A DNA stretch of 32,278 nucleotides. Source: Methylobacterium sp. J-088 (lineage in GTDB: Bacteria > Pseudomonadota > Alphaproteobacteria > Rhizobiales > Beijerinckiaceae). Below the pieces are notes generated by a model, which ran no database searches, was not told the DNA's origin, and saw nothing but the letters and a program-made list of their open reading frames with translations. Shown in pieces: positions 8,233 to 15,839 of the stretch (its first letter is position 1; every line of letters starts with the position of its first letter). The stretch lies in the NCBI RefSeq assembly GCF_022829295.1, contig NZ_JAKSYH010000014.1:1-32278 (forward strand), written 5' to 3'. A program made the position numbers and the translations under genes.

Positions 8233-9435
8233 TTACCGGCGTTTCGGGCCGAGGCGGTGTTCGGCGAAGAAGTCGAGCATCGCCCGGGAGGCGTCGGGGC
8301 CCTCGCGGTCCGTGTAGCTGCCCTCCGGGCGGCCGCCCGACCACGCGTGGCCGGCGCCGCGCACCCGCCAATCCTCCACCACCACCCGGCCGGACGAATC
8401 CCGGTAGCGGGTGCGGGTGAAGGGATGGCCGCGGCCTTCCATGGTTTCGGACCGGGCGGTCAGCCCCGCCACGTCGGCCTGCGCCAGGACCTGATCGGCA
8501 TTGCGGACGCTCACCGTTCCGTCATCCTCGCCGTGGAAGACGATCGTGGGCACGCGGGTCGCCGTGGCGGGCGCACCGAACGGCGTCGCCGTGCCGAGTC
8601 CCGGCGCCCCGACCTGCATGGCCATCAGGGCCGAGCCGAGGTCGCGGGCGCAGCCGGCCGCGAGGCCCGAATGCACCCCCACGGCAGCGTAGAGGTCCGG
8701 ATAGGCCCGGGCAATGTTGAGAGCGGCCGCGCCCCCCGCCGAGAGACCCGCGATATAGACCCGGCCCGGGTCGATCGGGTGCTCGGCCATGATCGCGCGG
8801 GTGAGCCCCGCGATGATCGCCGGCTCGCCCGAGCCGCGGGCCTGATCGCGGGGGTCGTACCAGTTCCAGCAGCGTTGGGCATGGGCCTGCCGGCTCTGCG
8901 CCGGGTAGGCCACGAACACGCCCGCGCGCTCCGCCAGGGTGTTCATGCCGGTGCCGGTGGCGAAATCGTCCGGGTTCTGCATGCAGCCGTGCAGCATGAC
9001 GACGAGCGGAGCCCGGGTATCCGGACGGCTGGGGATGAACAGCTTGTAGTCGCGGCTGCCGGCGGACTCCGTGTGGCTCAGGGCCACGAAGCGGCCCCCC
9101 GGGGGTCCCGCGGCCTCGGCGGGCGACGCCGGCTGCCGCAGGGGCTTGCCCAAACCCTTCAGCACGGGTGCGAGGCCGCGCACGACCTCCCCGACCACCT
9201 CGCGCACCCGCGGGGCGGATTCGGACGAATCCCGATCCGTGCCGGGACGCGCATCAGGGGCGGGCGCGTCACGGCGGGCCTGCGGGGCACCGCCGAGGCT
9301 GCGCTGGATCAGCGCTGTGGCTTCGTCCAGACGGCCTAGACCGGTGAGGCGGGTCGCCTCGATCATGTCGGCCCAGGGCGAGGTGCCGGACCCGCGCATC
9401 GACTCTCCATCGCGGCTGCCGAGATCGTCGGTCAT
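8233..9435 (-). CDS. PHB depolymerase-family esterase (alpha/beta hydrolase)
   Basis: Protein of 400 aa. An N-terminal part (1-120) includes the short helical segment MIEATRLTGLGRLDEATALI (24-43) often seen in this family, followed by low-complexity linker. The catalytic domain has LHGCMQNPDDF (149-158), the lipase box GLSAG with S232, an acid residue in HGEDDGTVSV (D304/D305) and H363 in GAGHAWSGG, matching the TIGR01840 esterase family. No Sec signal peptide is evident, so export is uncertain; it may act on polyhydroxyalkanoate-like or other esters. ATG 9435 was chosen because GAGG lies about eight bases upstream; ATG 9501 lies further out without such support. Confidence 0.88.
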   Translation of the reverse strand: MTDDLGSRDGESMRGSGTSPWADMIEATRLTGLGRLDEATALIQRSLGGAPQARRDAPAPDARPGTDRDSSESAPRVREVVGEVVRGLAPVLKGLGKPLRQPASPAEAAGPPGGRFVALSHTESAGSRDYKLFIPSRPDTRAPLVVMLHGCMQNPDDFATGTGMNTLAERAGVFVAYPAQSRQAHAQRCWNWYDPRDQARGSGEPAIIAGLTRAIMAEHPIDPGRVYIAGLSAGGAAALNIARAYPDLYAAVGVHSGLAAGCARDLGSALMAMQVGAPGLGTATPFGAPATATRVPTIVFHGEDDGTVSVRNADQVLAQADVAGLTARSETMEGRGHPFTRTRYRDSSGRVVVEDWRVRGAGHAWSGGRPEGSYTDREGPDASRAMLDFFAEHRLGPKRR

Positions 9436-9610
9436 GCGTGCGCGCCTCGTTGTCTCGGCATTCCTGTCGCGGCTGGGACCTAGGCGACGAAGCCACCGCA
9501 TGGACCATCCTCACCATCCGATCGATGGTACGCCGAGCTTGGATTGTGCACTGCAATAAACCGCGCCGTGCTGCACCGCAACACCCGGCGACGCGGGTCT
9601 GCCGGGCGTG

Positions 9611-10333
9611 TCAGGCCGGCTCGTCCGTGCCGATATAGTCGGACCAGATCGCGGCGGCACCGAGGCTCGCCCGAAAGACGTCGTGGCGGGCGCGTTCGCC
9701 CTCCGTCAGCCGGCTCCGGTATGGGCGCGGCGCCGCGGCGGTCGCCTGACGGGCGGCCGCTCCCGCGGTGGGGGCGGCGATCGCCACCTCCGTCAGCCCG
9801 AGACTGGTCTGCTTGCCGCCGAGCAGCTCGACATAGACCTCGGCCAGGATCTGGGCATCGAGGAGCGCCCCATGCTTGGTGCGCTTGGTGTTGTCGATGC
9901 CATAGCGAGAGCACAGGGCGTCGAGGTTGTTGGCCGCCCCCGGGTGCTTGCGCCGGGCCATCGGCAGGGTATCGACGACATCCTCCAGCCGGATCGGCGG
10001 CGGGGCGCGGTCCCCGAGCCGGGCGTATTCCATGTTGAGGAAGCCGACATCGAAGGGCGCGTTGTGGATCACGAGCCGCCCGTCGGCCAGGAAATCCAGG
10101 AGATCGCCGACGATCTCGGCGAAGAGCGGCTTGTCGGCCAGGAACGCGTCCGACAGGCCGTGGACGTTGAACGCCCCTTCGGACACCGCCCGCTGCGGGT
10201 TGCAGAAGCGGTGGAAAGTGCGGCCGGTGGGGATGTGGTTGAGCAGCTCGACCGCCCCGATCTCGATCAGGCGGTCGCCACCCTTCGCTTCCGTGCCGGT
10301 GGTCTCGGTGTCGAGGACGATCTCGCGCAGCAT
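9611..10333 (-). CDS. dnaQ: DNA polymerase III subunit epsilon (3'-5' proofreading exonuclease)
   Basis: Protein of 240 aa, the usual length. DEDDh exonuclease residues are all present: D8 and E10 in LDTETTG, D95 in HNAPFDVGF, H154 and D159 in TKHGALLDAQ. The C-terminal third (about 185-240) is Ala/Arg-rich linker ending in the segment expected to bind the alpha subunit. It proofreads during replication. In Rhizobiales dnaQ normally follows coaE directly; here about 2.1 kb of inserted genes (vapBC, a small secreted protein, a broken SDR gene) separates them, so dnaQ must have its own promoter, presumably in 10334-10476. Confidence 0.95.
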   Translation of the reverse strand: MLREIVLDTETTGTEAKGGDRLIEIGAVELLNHIPTGRTFHRFCNPQRAVSEGAFNVHGLSDAFLADKPLFAEIVGDLLDFLADGRLVIHNAPFDVGFLNMEYARLGDRAPPPIRLEDVVDTLPMARRKHPGAANNLDALCSRYGIDNTKRTKHGALLDAQILAEVYVELLGGKQTSLGLTEVAIAAPTAGAAARQATAAAPRPYRSRLTEGERARHDVFRASLGAAAIWSDYIGTDEPA

Positions 10334-10476
10334 GAGGGCGACTCGCGGGCTTGAGAGGGGGAAACTCGGGAGGCATGCGACGCGCGTTCGGCATCGCCGA
10401 TCCGGGGAATCTCGGGGTTATCCTACGGGACGATGCTGTCGCGTTCGTTATCGCACGGGGATCCCGGAGGCCGGGT

Positions 10477-10878
10477 CTACACGGCCCGGGTCAGATCCGT
10501 GTGTCCGAAATCCCGTCCCTTGAACAGGATCGGGTCGCGGTAGGCCTGGGCGCAGGCGTAGGACAGGCAGTCGGCGAGGTTGAGCTGCGCCGGGTGTCCC
10601 CGTCCTTTGCCGAAGCGTCGGAATGCCGCGACGGCCATCCGGCCGATGGCGTCGTCGATCGGCACGACGGCGATATCGGCCTCGGACAGGAACGCATCGA
10701 CATCCTCTTGGACATCGGCGGGGTCTCGGTCGAGACGGCTCGCCAGGACGATACAGGTTTCCAGGCGGACCAAGGGTGAGGTCCGGCGCTGGCCCGCCCG
10801 CTCGATGCAGGTGGCGAAGAGTCCCGCCTCGGGCTCCTTGCAGAAGATCGCAACGAACGCGGATGTGTCGATGAACAT
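10477..10878 (-). CDS. vapC: VapC-family toxin (PIN-domain ribonuclease)
   Basis: Protein of 133 aa. PIN-domain acidic residues are D4 (MFIDTSAF), E40 (VRLET), D103 (NLADCLSYA) and D123 (KGRDF), all intact, so an active Mg-dependent RNase is likely. The ATG shares its A with the stop codon of the upstream antitoxin gene (TGATG), giving translational coupling. The pair is type II VapBC; VapC toxins typically cleave tRNA or rRNA, but the target here is unknown. It lies between dnaQ and coaE, in a cluster otherwise conserved in relatives, which suggests acquisition by transfer. Confidence 0.92.
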   Translation of the reverse strand: MFIDTSAFVAIFCKEPEAGLFATCIERAGQRRTSPLVRLETCIVLASRLDRDPADVQEDVDAFLSEADIAVVPIDDAIGRMAVAAFRRFGKGRGHPAQLNLADCLSYACAQAYRDPILFKGRDFGHTDLTRAV

Positions 10879-11123
10879 CAACGCGTCCAGAGGGTGTCGC
10901 GATCCGCCTCGGTGACGGGACGGGGGTTGGGCCCGGCCTTGGCCAAGCTGCGATCCGCGATGGCCGCGAGGCGATGTGCCAGGGGTATCGTGGCGCGTTC
11001 GCGCTCCAGCGCGTGCTCCAGAGCCTGGATGACGGCTTCGGTGATGCCGGTCTTCCGACGCGCGGCGAGTTCCTGGGCAAGCGCATGCGCACGCGGATTC
11101 CGGACGTTCAGGGTCGTGGCCAT
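10878..11123 (-). CDS. vapB: VapB-family antitoxin (Rv0623-like)
   Basis: Protein of 81 aa. The N-terminal 45 residues (MATTLNVRNPRAHALAQEL...GITEAVIQALEHALER) form the ribbon-helix-helix-type DNA-binding and dimerisation region of the PSK/Rv0623-like VapB family. The C-terminal part (about 50-81) is the likely toxin-wrapping tail. A strong ribosome-binding site, AGAGAGG, lies six bases before the ATG. An inverted repeat just upstream (11134-11151) is a good candidate operator for autorepression by VapB-VapC. Confidence 0.9.
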   Translation of the reverse strand: MATTLNVRNPRAHALAQELAARRKTGITEAVIQALEHALERERATIPLAHRLAAIADRSLAKAGPNPRPVTEADRDTLWTR

Positions 11124-11133
11124 CGCAACCTCT

Positions 11134-11159
11134 CTTTACAGGATCGTAAAGCCGTAAAG
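11134..11159 (-). promoter_or_regulatory. Candidate VapBC autoregulatory operator
   Basis: CTTTAC (11134-11139) and GTAAAG (11146-11151) form a perfect 6-bp inverted repeat, followed by a third half-site GTAAAG at 11154-11159. It lies 10-36 bases upstream of the vapB start, overlapping the ribosome-binding region and the likely promoter. VapB proteins commonly bind such palindromes. Function is inferred from position and symmetry. Confidence 0.55.
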
Positions 11160-11226
11160 ACGAGAGCGTCAATGCAGGGTCATCCGGCAATCCCTTCGGC
11201 TGTTATTGTCCAGAAGGCCGCGTGCT

Positions 11227-11475
11227 TCACCGCGACGTGTTGCGGTAGACGCAGACGCGCCCCTGGTCCTCGTAGCCGGCCGGGCAGGCGGTGACGCAGG
11301 CGCCGGCCGCGAATTTTTTCGGCGGCAGGCAGGACGTGGCGTATTGCGCTCCGGCTGGTGCGGTTCCGAGCAGGACGAGGGTGAAACAGGTCAGTCGCCC
11401 AGCGCGCCATCCGCGGCTCAACCCGGACCGGCGGACGGAAGCCTGTGGTGGCCGGATCGTCCACGCCATTCGCAT
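11227..11475 (-). CDS. Small secreted Cys-rich protein, 82 aa
   Basis: No named family recognised. A basic N-terminus is followed by a hydrophobic stretch (CFTLVLLGTAPAGA, 30-43), probably a signal peptide cleaved near AGA-Q. The short mature part has four cysteines (C49, C60, C64, C75) in a TSC-x10-C-x3-C-x10-C pattern, with PAGYEDQGRVCVY, suggesting two disulfides. The ATG at 11475 has AAGAGG about ten bases upstream; ATG 11469 is also possible. It lies between vapB and the broken SDR gene, on the same strand as its neighbours. Confidence 0.6.
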   Translation of the reverse strand: MRMAWTIRPPQASVRRSGLSRGWRAGRLTCFTLVLLGTAPAGAQYATSCLPPKKFAAGACVTACPAGYEDQGRVCVYRNTSR

Positions 11476-11559
11476 CGCGGGCCGCCTCTTATCGCGCCGG
11501 TGCTTCCGAAGTTAGCGCGCTCGCTACGTCGAACGTCGCAAGGCGTGGGACGTATCCGC

Positions 11560-12372
11560 TCAACCCCCGGGGCAGGCCGCGGTGCCAGCGAGCGACCCGC
11601 CGTCGAGGCTGATCTCCGAGCCGGTCATGGAGGCGGCCTCGTCGGAGGCCGGCAGAATGCAGACCGCCGCGACCTCGTCCGGGGTCCCGAACCGGCGGAG
11701 CTGTGTGTCGGCGACGAGGGCCGCCATCCGGGCCGTGCGGTCGGGGCCGTCCCCCAGCATCGGCTCCCACATCGGCGTCAGGACTGCGGCCGGATGAACC
11801 GAATTGCAGCGCACGTTCAGGCCCTGCGCGGCGCAATACAGGGCCACCGTCTTGGTGTGGTTGCGGATTGCCGCCTTGGAGGATGCGTAGGCCGCCGCCA
11901 TGGGAATGCCCACGAGGCCAGAGCGCGACGAGATGTTGATGATGGCACCCTTTCATGCCGGCCGCATCGCCCGGATGGCGGATCAGCAGCCGAGGAAGAC
12001 ACCATCGAGATTCTTGGCATGGACCGCGCGCCAGTCGGTCAGGGTGGTGGTCTCGGGATCGTGCGCGACCGGTCCGTCCTCGAAGCCGGTGACGCCAGCA
12101 TTGTTGACCAACACGTCGAGGCGACCGTGCCGGGCGAGGAGATCCGCCATCACGCCGTCCCAGGCCGTCTCGTCGCGCACGTCGAGCGCGGCGAACTGCG
12201 CTTGATCCTCGCCGATCGCGGCGGCGACAGCGCGCCCGGTCGGCGCGTCGCGGTCGGTAACGAAGACGAAGGCGAAGGCGTCCTCGGCCGCGAAGGCCCG
12301 GGCGATGGCCTCACCGATGCCGCGGCCCGCGCCGGTCACGCGTGTCACCTTGCCCTGCAGCCGGTCCGACAT
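11560..12372 (-). pseudogene. Short-chain dehydrogenase/reductase gene with two in-frame TGA codons
   Basis: One continuous frame of 271 codons encodes a classical SDR but is interrupted by TGA at 11983-11985 and 11953-11955. Before the stops are the cofactor motif TGAGRGIGEAIARAF (near residue 14), LDVRD and NNAG. After them come the catalytic Ser (INISSRSG), YASSK (the YxxxK pair) and the usual C-terminus GTPDEVAAV...[11 protein letters not shown]. No frameshift is needed: length and frame are preserved, and each stop is one base from a sense codon (CGA or GGA). The catalytic residues lie beyond the stops, so the truncated 129-aa product cannot be active. The substrate class of the original enzyme cannot be told. 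Recent inactivation is likely; sequencing error at two sites is less so. Confidence 0.85.
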
Positions 12373-12437
12373 GGTGTCCCACCTCCTGATGCGCGCTGGT
12401 CCACCCCGCGATTCGCCGCACCTGTTGGGGCCATGCC

Positions 12438-13061
12438 TTAACCCGGCGCACGGTCCCCCGTCAGCCGGGCGACGATCCGCGCCACCTCGGCCTCGGCCGC
12501 GGGAAAGCCCCGGCTCGTGTCGATGACGAAATCGGCCCGGGCGCGCTTCTCGGCATTGGGCATCTGCTTGGCCAGGATCGCCGCGAAGGTCGCCTCATCC
12601 ATGCCGGGGCGGGCCAGCACCCGGGCGCGCTGGACCTCCGGCGGGGCGCTCACCACCGCGACCGCGTCGCAACGGCCGTCGCCGCCGGTCTCGTAGAGGA
12701 GCGGGATGTCGAGGACGACGAGCGGGGCTTGCGCGTGCCGGGCCAGGAACGCCGTGCTGGCAGCCCGGACCAGGGGATGGACGATCTGTTCGAGCGCCGT
12801 CATCCGGTCGGGCGCATCGAGCACCGCCGCGCGCAGACGCGTCCGGTCGACGCCGCCCGCCGCGTCGAGCACGCCCGGAAAGGTTGTTTCGATCGCCACT
12901 GCCGCCGCACCGCCGGGGCCGTAGAGGGCATGGACGGCCGCATCCGCGTCGTGGACCGGGACGCCGCGCTTGGCGAACAGCGCCGCGGTGGCCGACTTGC
13001 CCATGCCGATCGAGCCGGTGAGCCCGAGCACGACGGATCCGGACCCGGCCTTCGGCCTCAC
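12438..13061 (-). CDS. coaE: Dephospho-CoA kinase
   Basis: Protein of about 207 aa, catalysing the last step of coenzyme A synthesis. The P-loop GLTGSIGMGKSA lies near the N-terminus, followed by DADAAVHALY, the EQIVHPLV segment, the VVLDIPLLYETG motif and the R/K-rich lid. GTG 13061 is preferred because it overlaps the aroE stop as GTGA, matching the coupling seen between aroE and the CDF gene; GTG 13031 is an alternative. It belongs to the maf-(CDF)-aroE-coaE operon, and dnaQ is displaced from its normal place after it. Confidence 0.92.
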   Translation of the reverse strand: MRPKAGSGSVVLGLTGSIGMGKSATAALFAKRGVPVHDADAAVHALYGPGGAAAVAIETTFPGVLDAAGGVDRTRLRAAVLDAPDRMTALEQIVHPLVRAASTAFLARHAQAPLVVLDIPLLYETGGDGRCDAVAVVSAPPEVQRARVLARPGMDEATFAAILAKQMPNAEKRARADFVIDTSRGFPAAEAEVARIVARLTGDRAPG

Positions 13062-13933
13062 CGGGTCAAATTCGGGGCGAGATCCGCCACGATCCGGTCG
13101 CGCAGGGCGGGGGTGACGGTGGGGCGGGGGCCGAACCAAGCCTCGAAGCCCGGCACCGCCTGGTGGAGCAGCATGCCGAGGCCGTCCACGGCGGCCAGCC
13201 CCCGGCGGCGCGCCACCGCGAGGAGGTCGGTCTCCAGGGGCGCGTAGACGATGTCGGCCACCGCGGCCTCAGGCGGCAGCGGAGCGAGGTCGAGGGCGAG
13301 GGGCGGCTGGCCCTTCATGCCGAGCGACGTGGTGTTGACGAGGAGACCGGTCTCGGCGAGCGCCGCCGGCAGGTCGTCCCAGGCAAGGGCGTCGGCGATG
13401 CCGGGGGCGAGGGCCGCCACGGTCTCGGCCCGGGCCGGGGTGCGGTTGGCGACCAGGATGCGCCGCATGCCCCGCTCGGCCAGCCCGACCACGATCGCCC
13501 GGGCCGCGCCGCCGGCGCCCAGCACCACGGCGGTGCCGTTCCCGCGCGCGGGCCAGCCCTCTCCCAAGGTTTGGTCGAGATGGGCGCAGAAACCCGGCGC
13601 ATCGGTGTTGTCGCCGCGGATCCGCCCGTCGGGCCCGACCACCAGGGTGTTGACCGCGCCGATCTTCTGCGCCCGCGGCGTCAGGGTGTCGGCGCGCGCG
13701 CAGGCCGCCTCCTTGTGGGGGATCGTGACGTTGCCCCCCCGGAAGCCCGAATCCGGCAGCGACCGGACGAACGCCGAAAAGGCCTGCGGGGCCACGTCCA
13801 GGCGCTCGTAGGAGCCGGAAATCCCGTGCTCGGCGAGCCAGTGGCCGTGGATCAGCGGCGAGCGCGAATGGGCGATCGGGTGGCCGACCACGAAGGCGCG
13901 CAGCACCGGGGCGCGGGACTGCGGATCGCTCAC
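13058..13933 (-). CDS. aroE: Shikimate dehydrogenase
   Basis: Protein of 291 aa reducing 3-dehydroshikimate with NADPH in aromatic amino acid synthesis. Substrate-binding S23 and S25 (HSRSPLIH), catalytic K74 (NVTIPHKE) and D111 (GDNTDAPGF) are present, with the dinucleotide motif GAGGAARAI near 150 and NRTPARAE for NADP. No ATG fits; GTG 13933 overlaps the stop of the upstream CDF gene (GTGA), and the aroE stop overlaps the coaE start in the same way. All three genes are therefore translationally coupled. Confidence 0.94.
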   Translation of the reverse strand: MSDPQSRAPVLRAFVVGHPIAHSRSPLIHGHWLAEHGISGSYERLDVAPQAFSAFVRSLPDSGFRGGNVTIPHKEAACARADTLTPRAQKIGAVNTLVVGPDGRIRGDNTDAPGFCAHLDQTLGEGWPARGNGTAVVLGAGGAARAIVVGLAERGMRRILVANRTPARAETVAALAPGIADALAWDDLPAALAETGLLVNTTSLGMKGQPPLALDLAPLPPEAAVADIVYAPLETDLLAVARRRGLAAVDGLGMLLHQAVPGFEAWFGPRPTVTPALRDRIVADLAPNLTR

Positions 13934-14931
13934 GCTGCGCAATCCTGCGCCAGCCGGCAGGCCGGGCCGCCGGCTTCCTCGATCTGCATCGTGGCATGGC
14001 CGATGCCGAAGCGTGCCCGCAGGCCCTCGGCGGTCTCGGTCAGGAATCCGTTGCCGGACAGGCGGTAGCCGTCTTCCATCACGAGATGGACCGTCAGGGC
14101 GACGCTGGTGGTGCTCATGGGCCAGATGTGCAGGTCGTGCAGGTCGGCGACGCCAGGTCGCCCACGCAGGAAGCCGGTCACGGCCTCCGGCGAGATCTTC
14201 TGCGGCACGGCATCGAGCGACATCGCCAGGCTGTCGCGCAGGAGCCCCCAGGTCGCCCAGACCACCAGGCCCGCGATGACGAGGCTGACCGCGGGATCGA
14301 GCCATGCGAGCCCGGTGAGCTGAATCACGAGGCCGGCAATCACCACCCCGGCCGAGACCGCGGCGTCGGCCGCCATGTGCAGGAAGGCGCCGCGGATGTT
14401 GATGTCGCCCTTGGCGCCGCTGGCGAACAGCCACGCGGTCAGGCCGTTCACCAGGATCCCGATGGCAGCCACCACCATCACGGTGGTTCCGGCCACGGGC
14501 TCGGGATGGGCCAGCCGGACCAGAGCCTCCCAGATCACCGCCCCCATGGCGATCAGCAGGAACACGGCGTTGAACAGGGCCGCCAGGATCGAGGAGCTGC
14601 GATAGCCGTAGGTGAAGCGCGCGGTGGCCTGCCGGCGCACGAGGATCGCGGCGACCCAGGCGGCGGCGAGACCCAACACGTCCGACAGGTTGTGGCCGGC
14701 ATCGGCTACAAGCGACATGGAGTTGCTGAGATAGCCGTAGATCGCCTCCACCACCACGAAGACGGTGTTGAGCGCGATGCCGATCGCGAAGGCCGGCCCG
14801 AAATTTTTCGGGACATGCACATGGCCGCCATGGCCGCCATGGGAATGTCCGGCATGCGAATGCCCGCCATGGGAATGGCCATCGTGGGAATGCCCTCCGT
14901 GGCCGCCGTGCGAATGGTCATGTCCCGCCAA
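13930..14931 (-). CDS. CDF-family divalent metal cation exporter with His-rich N-terminus (CzcD-like)
   Basis: Protein of 333 aa. Residues 4-39 hold 15 histidines in HGGHSH-type repeats, a cytosolic metal-binding tail. Six membrane segments follow (about 45-230), with the transport site D77, H80, D84 (VADAGHNLSD) and H185, D189 (FLHMAADA). The C-terminal domain (about 240-333) has the DLHIWPM...ALTVHL fold of CDF proteins. It most likely exports Zn (possibly Co or Cd) in exchange for protons. It starts 12 bases after maf and overlaps aroE by four bases, an unusual insertion in a normally metabolic operon. Confidence 0.93.
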   Translation of the reverse strand: MAGHDHSHGGHGGHSHDGHSHGGHSHAGHSHGGHGGHVHVPKNFGPAFAIGIALNTVFVVVEAIYGYLSNSMSLVADAGHNLSDVLGLAAAWVAAILVRRQATARFTYGYRSSSILAALFNAVFLLIAMGAVIWEALVRLAHPEPVAGTTVMVVAAIGILVNGLTAWLFASGAKGDINIRGAFLHMAADAAVSAGVVIAGLVIQLTGLAWLDPAVSLVIAGLVVWATWGLLRDSLAMSLDAVPQKISPEAVTGFLRGRPGVADLHDLHIWPMSTTSVALTVHLVMEDGYRLSGNGFLTETAEGLRARFGIGHATMQIEEAGGPACRLAQDCAA

Positions 14932-14943
14932 GGCGGTACTCCC

Positions 14944-15555
14944 TCAGAAAGCCAGAAGCCCGGCGGCGCGCAGCCGCGCGAGGAGCGGCAGCAGCGGCAG
15001 GCCCAGCACGGTGCTGTGATCGCCCGCGACCGATTCGAACAGGTGGATGCCCGGCCCCTCGAGCTGGTAGCCGCCGACGCTCGCCCGCACGCGATCCGCG
15101 CCGGCGCAGTCCACATAGGCCGCGATCGCCCGATCATCGAGGGGGCGCAGGGTCAGCCGGGCGGTCTCCACGAAGGTGTCGCGGACGGATCCGGCCAGCG
15201 CCACGGCGGAATGCAGGGCGTGGGTCCGTCCGGCGAGGCGGGCGAGCTGCGCCCGGGCCGCCGCGGCATCGGCCGGCTTGTGGAACACGATGCCGTCGCA
15301 GTCGAGCACCTGATCGGCGCCGATGACGACGCGTCCGGGATGCCGGGCCGCCACCGATTCGGCCTTGGCGCGGGCGAGGTGCAGGGCGAGATCGGGCGGG
15401 AACAGGCCGGCGCTCTGCGCCTCCAGGACGCGCTCGTCGACATCGGGGGAAGCGGTCTCGACCGGCAGTGCGGCGCTCTCCAGCAGGAGGCGTCGGGTCG
15501 GGCTGGTGGAGGCGAGGAGGAGCGGGGCCGAGCCGGTCCAGGGCGAGCGGAGCAT
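14944..15555 (-). CDS. maf: Maf-family nucleotide pyrophosphatase
   Basis: Protein of 203 aa with family motifs ASTSPTRR (S16, S18, R21), DVDE (38-41), IGADQVLDCDG and the QLEGPGIHLF...GLPL region. Maf proteins hydrolyse non-canonical or modified nucleoside triphosphates; the exact substrate (dTTP/UTP or m7GTP type) is not resolved here. ATG 15555 puts the family-like N-terminus at the start; the frame is open further upstream without support. It is the first gene of the maf-CDF-aroE-coaE unit. In relatives maf usually follows ppsR on the other side of the origin. Confidence 0.92.
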   Translation of the reverse strand: MLRSPWTGSAPLLLASTSPTRRLLLESAALPVETASPDVDERVLEAQSAGLFPPDLALHLARAKAESVAARHPGRVVIGADQVLDCDGIVFHKPADAAAARAQLARLAGRTHALHSAVALAGSVRDTFVETARLTLRPLDDRAIAAYVDCAGADRVRASVGGYQLEGPGIHLFESVAGDHSTVLGLPLLPLLARLRAAGLLAF

Positions 15556-15784
15556 CCCGCCAGTGTCACGGATCCGGCGACGGGCGCAAGACGGCGATCG
15601 TGTCGGGGGCTGCGACGAGCCCCGCCGTCGGAATGGACCGGCGGGCGGGGCTGTCGCGGGGCCGTTACGCAACCTGGCGCCCGAGATGACCGTGGCACGG
15701 GTCGGTTAGGGGAAGGTCAACGGCCCTATCGTGCGGCCGCTGATTTTCGTGTCGCGGCGGGACAGAGGCAGAGATACCGGCCCT

Positions 15785-15818
15785 CCAGCCCTTCACCTCA
15801 GAGGAGATGGAGGGCTGG
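15785..15818 (-). terminator. Hairpin downstream of rho
   Basis: CCAGCCCT (15785-15792) pairs exactly with AGGGCTGG (15811-15818), and an inner CACCTC/GAGATG pairing extends the stem with one G-U. It lies 22 bases beyond the rho stop codon. There is no T-run, so it is a terminator-like or 3'-end stabilising hairpin and not a clear intrinsic terminator. Confidence 0.45.
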
Positions 15819-15839
15819 GCTGCCCGTCGCGGAAGCGCC

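Noticed and set aside
11953..11985. TGA codons in the SDR gene as selenocysteine or recoded Trp
   Set aside because: The positions are not known selenocysteine sites in SDR enzymes, no SECIS-like hairpin was apparent, and other genes in the window use TGA as a normal stop.
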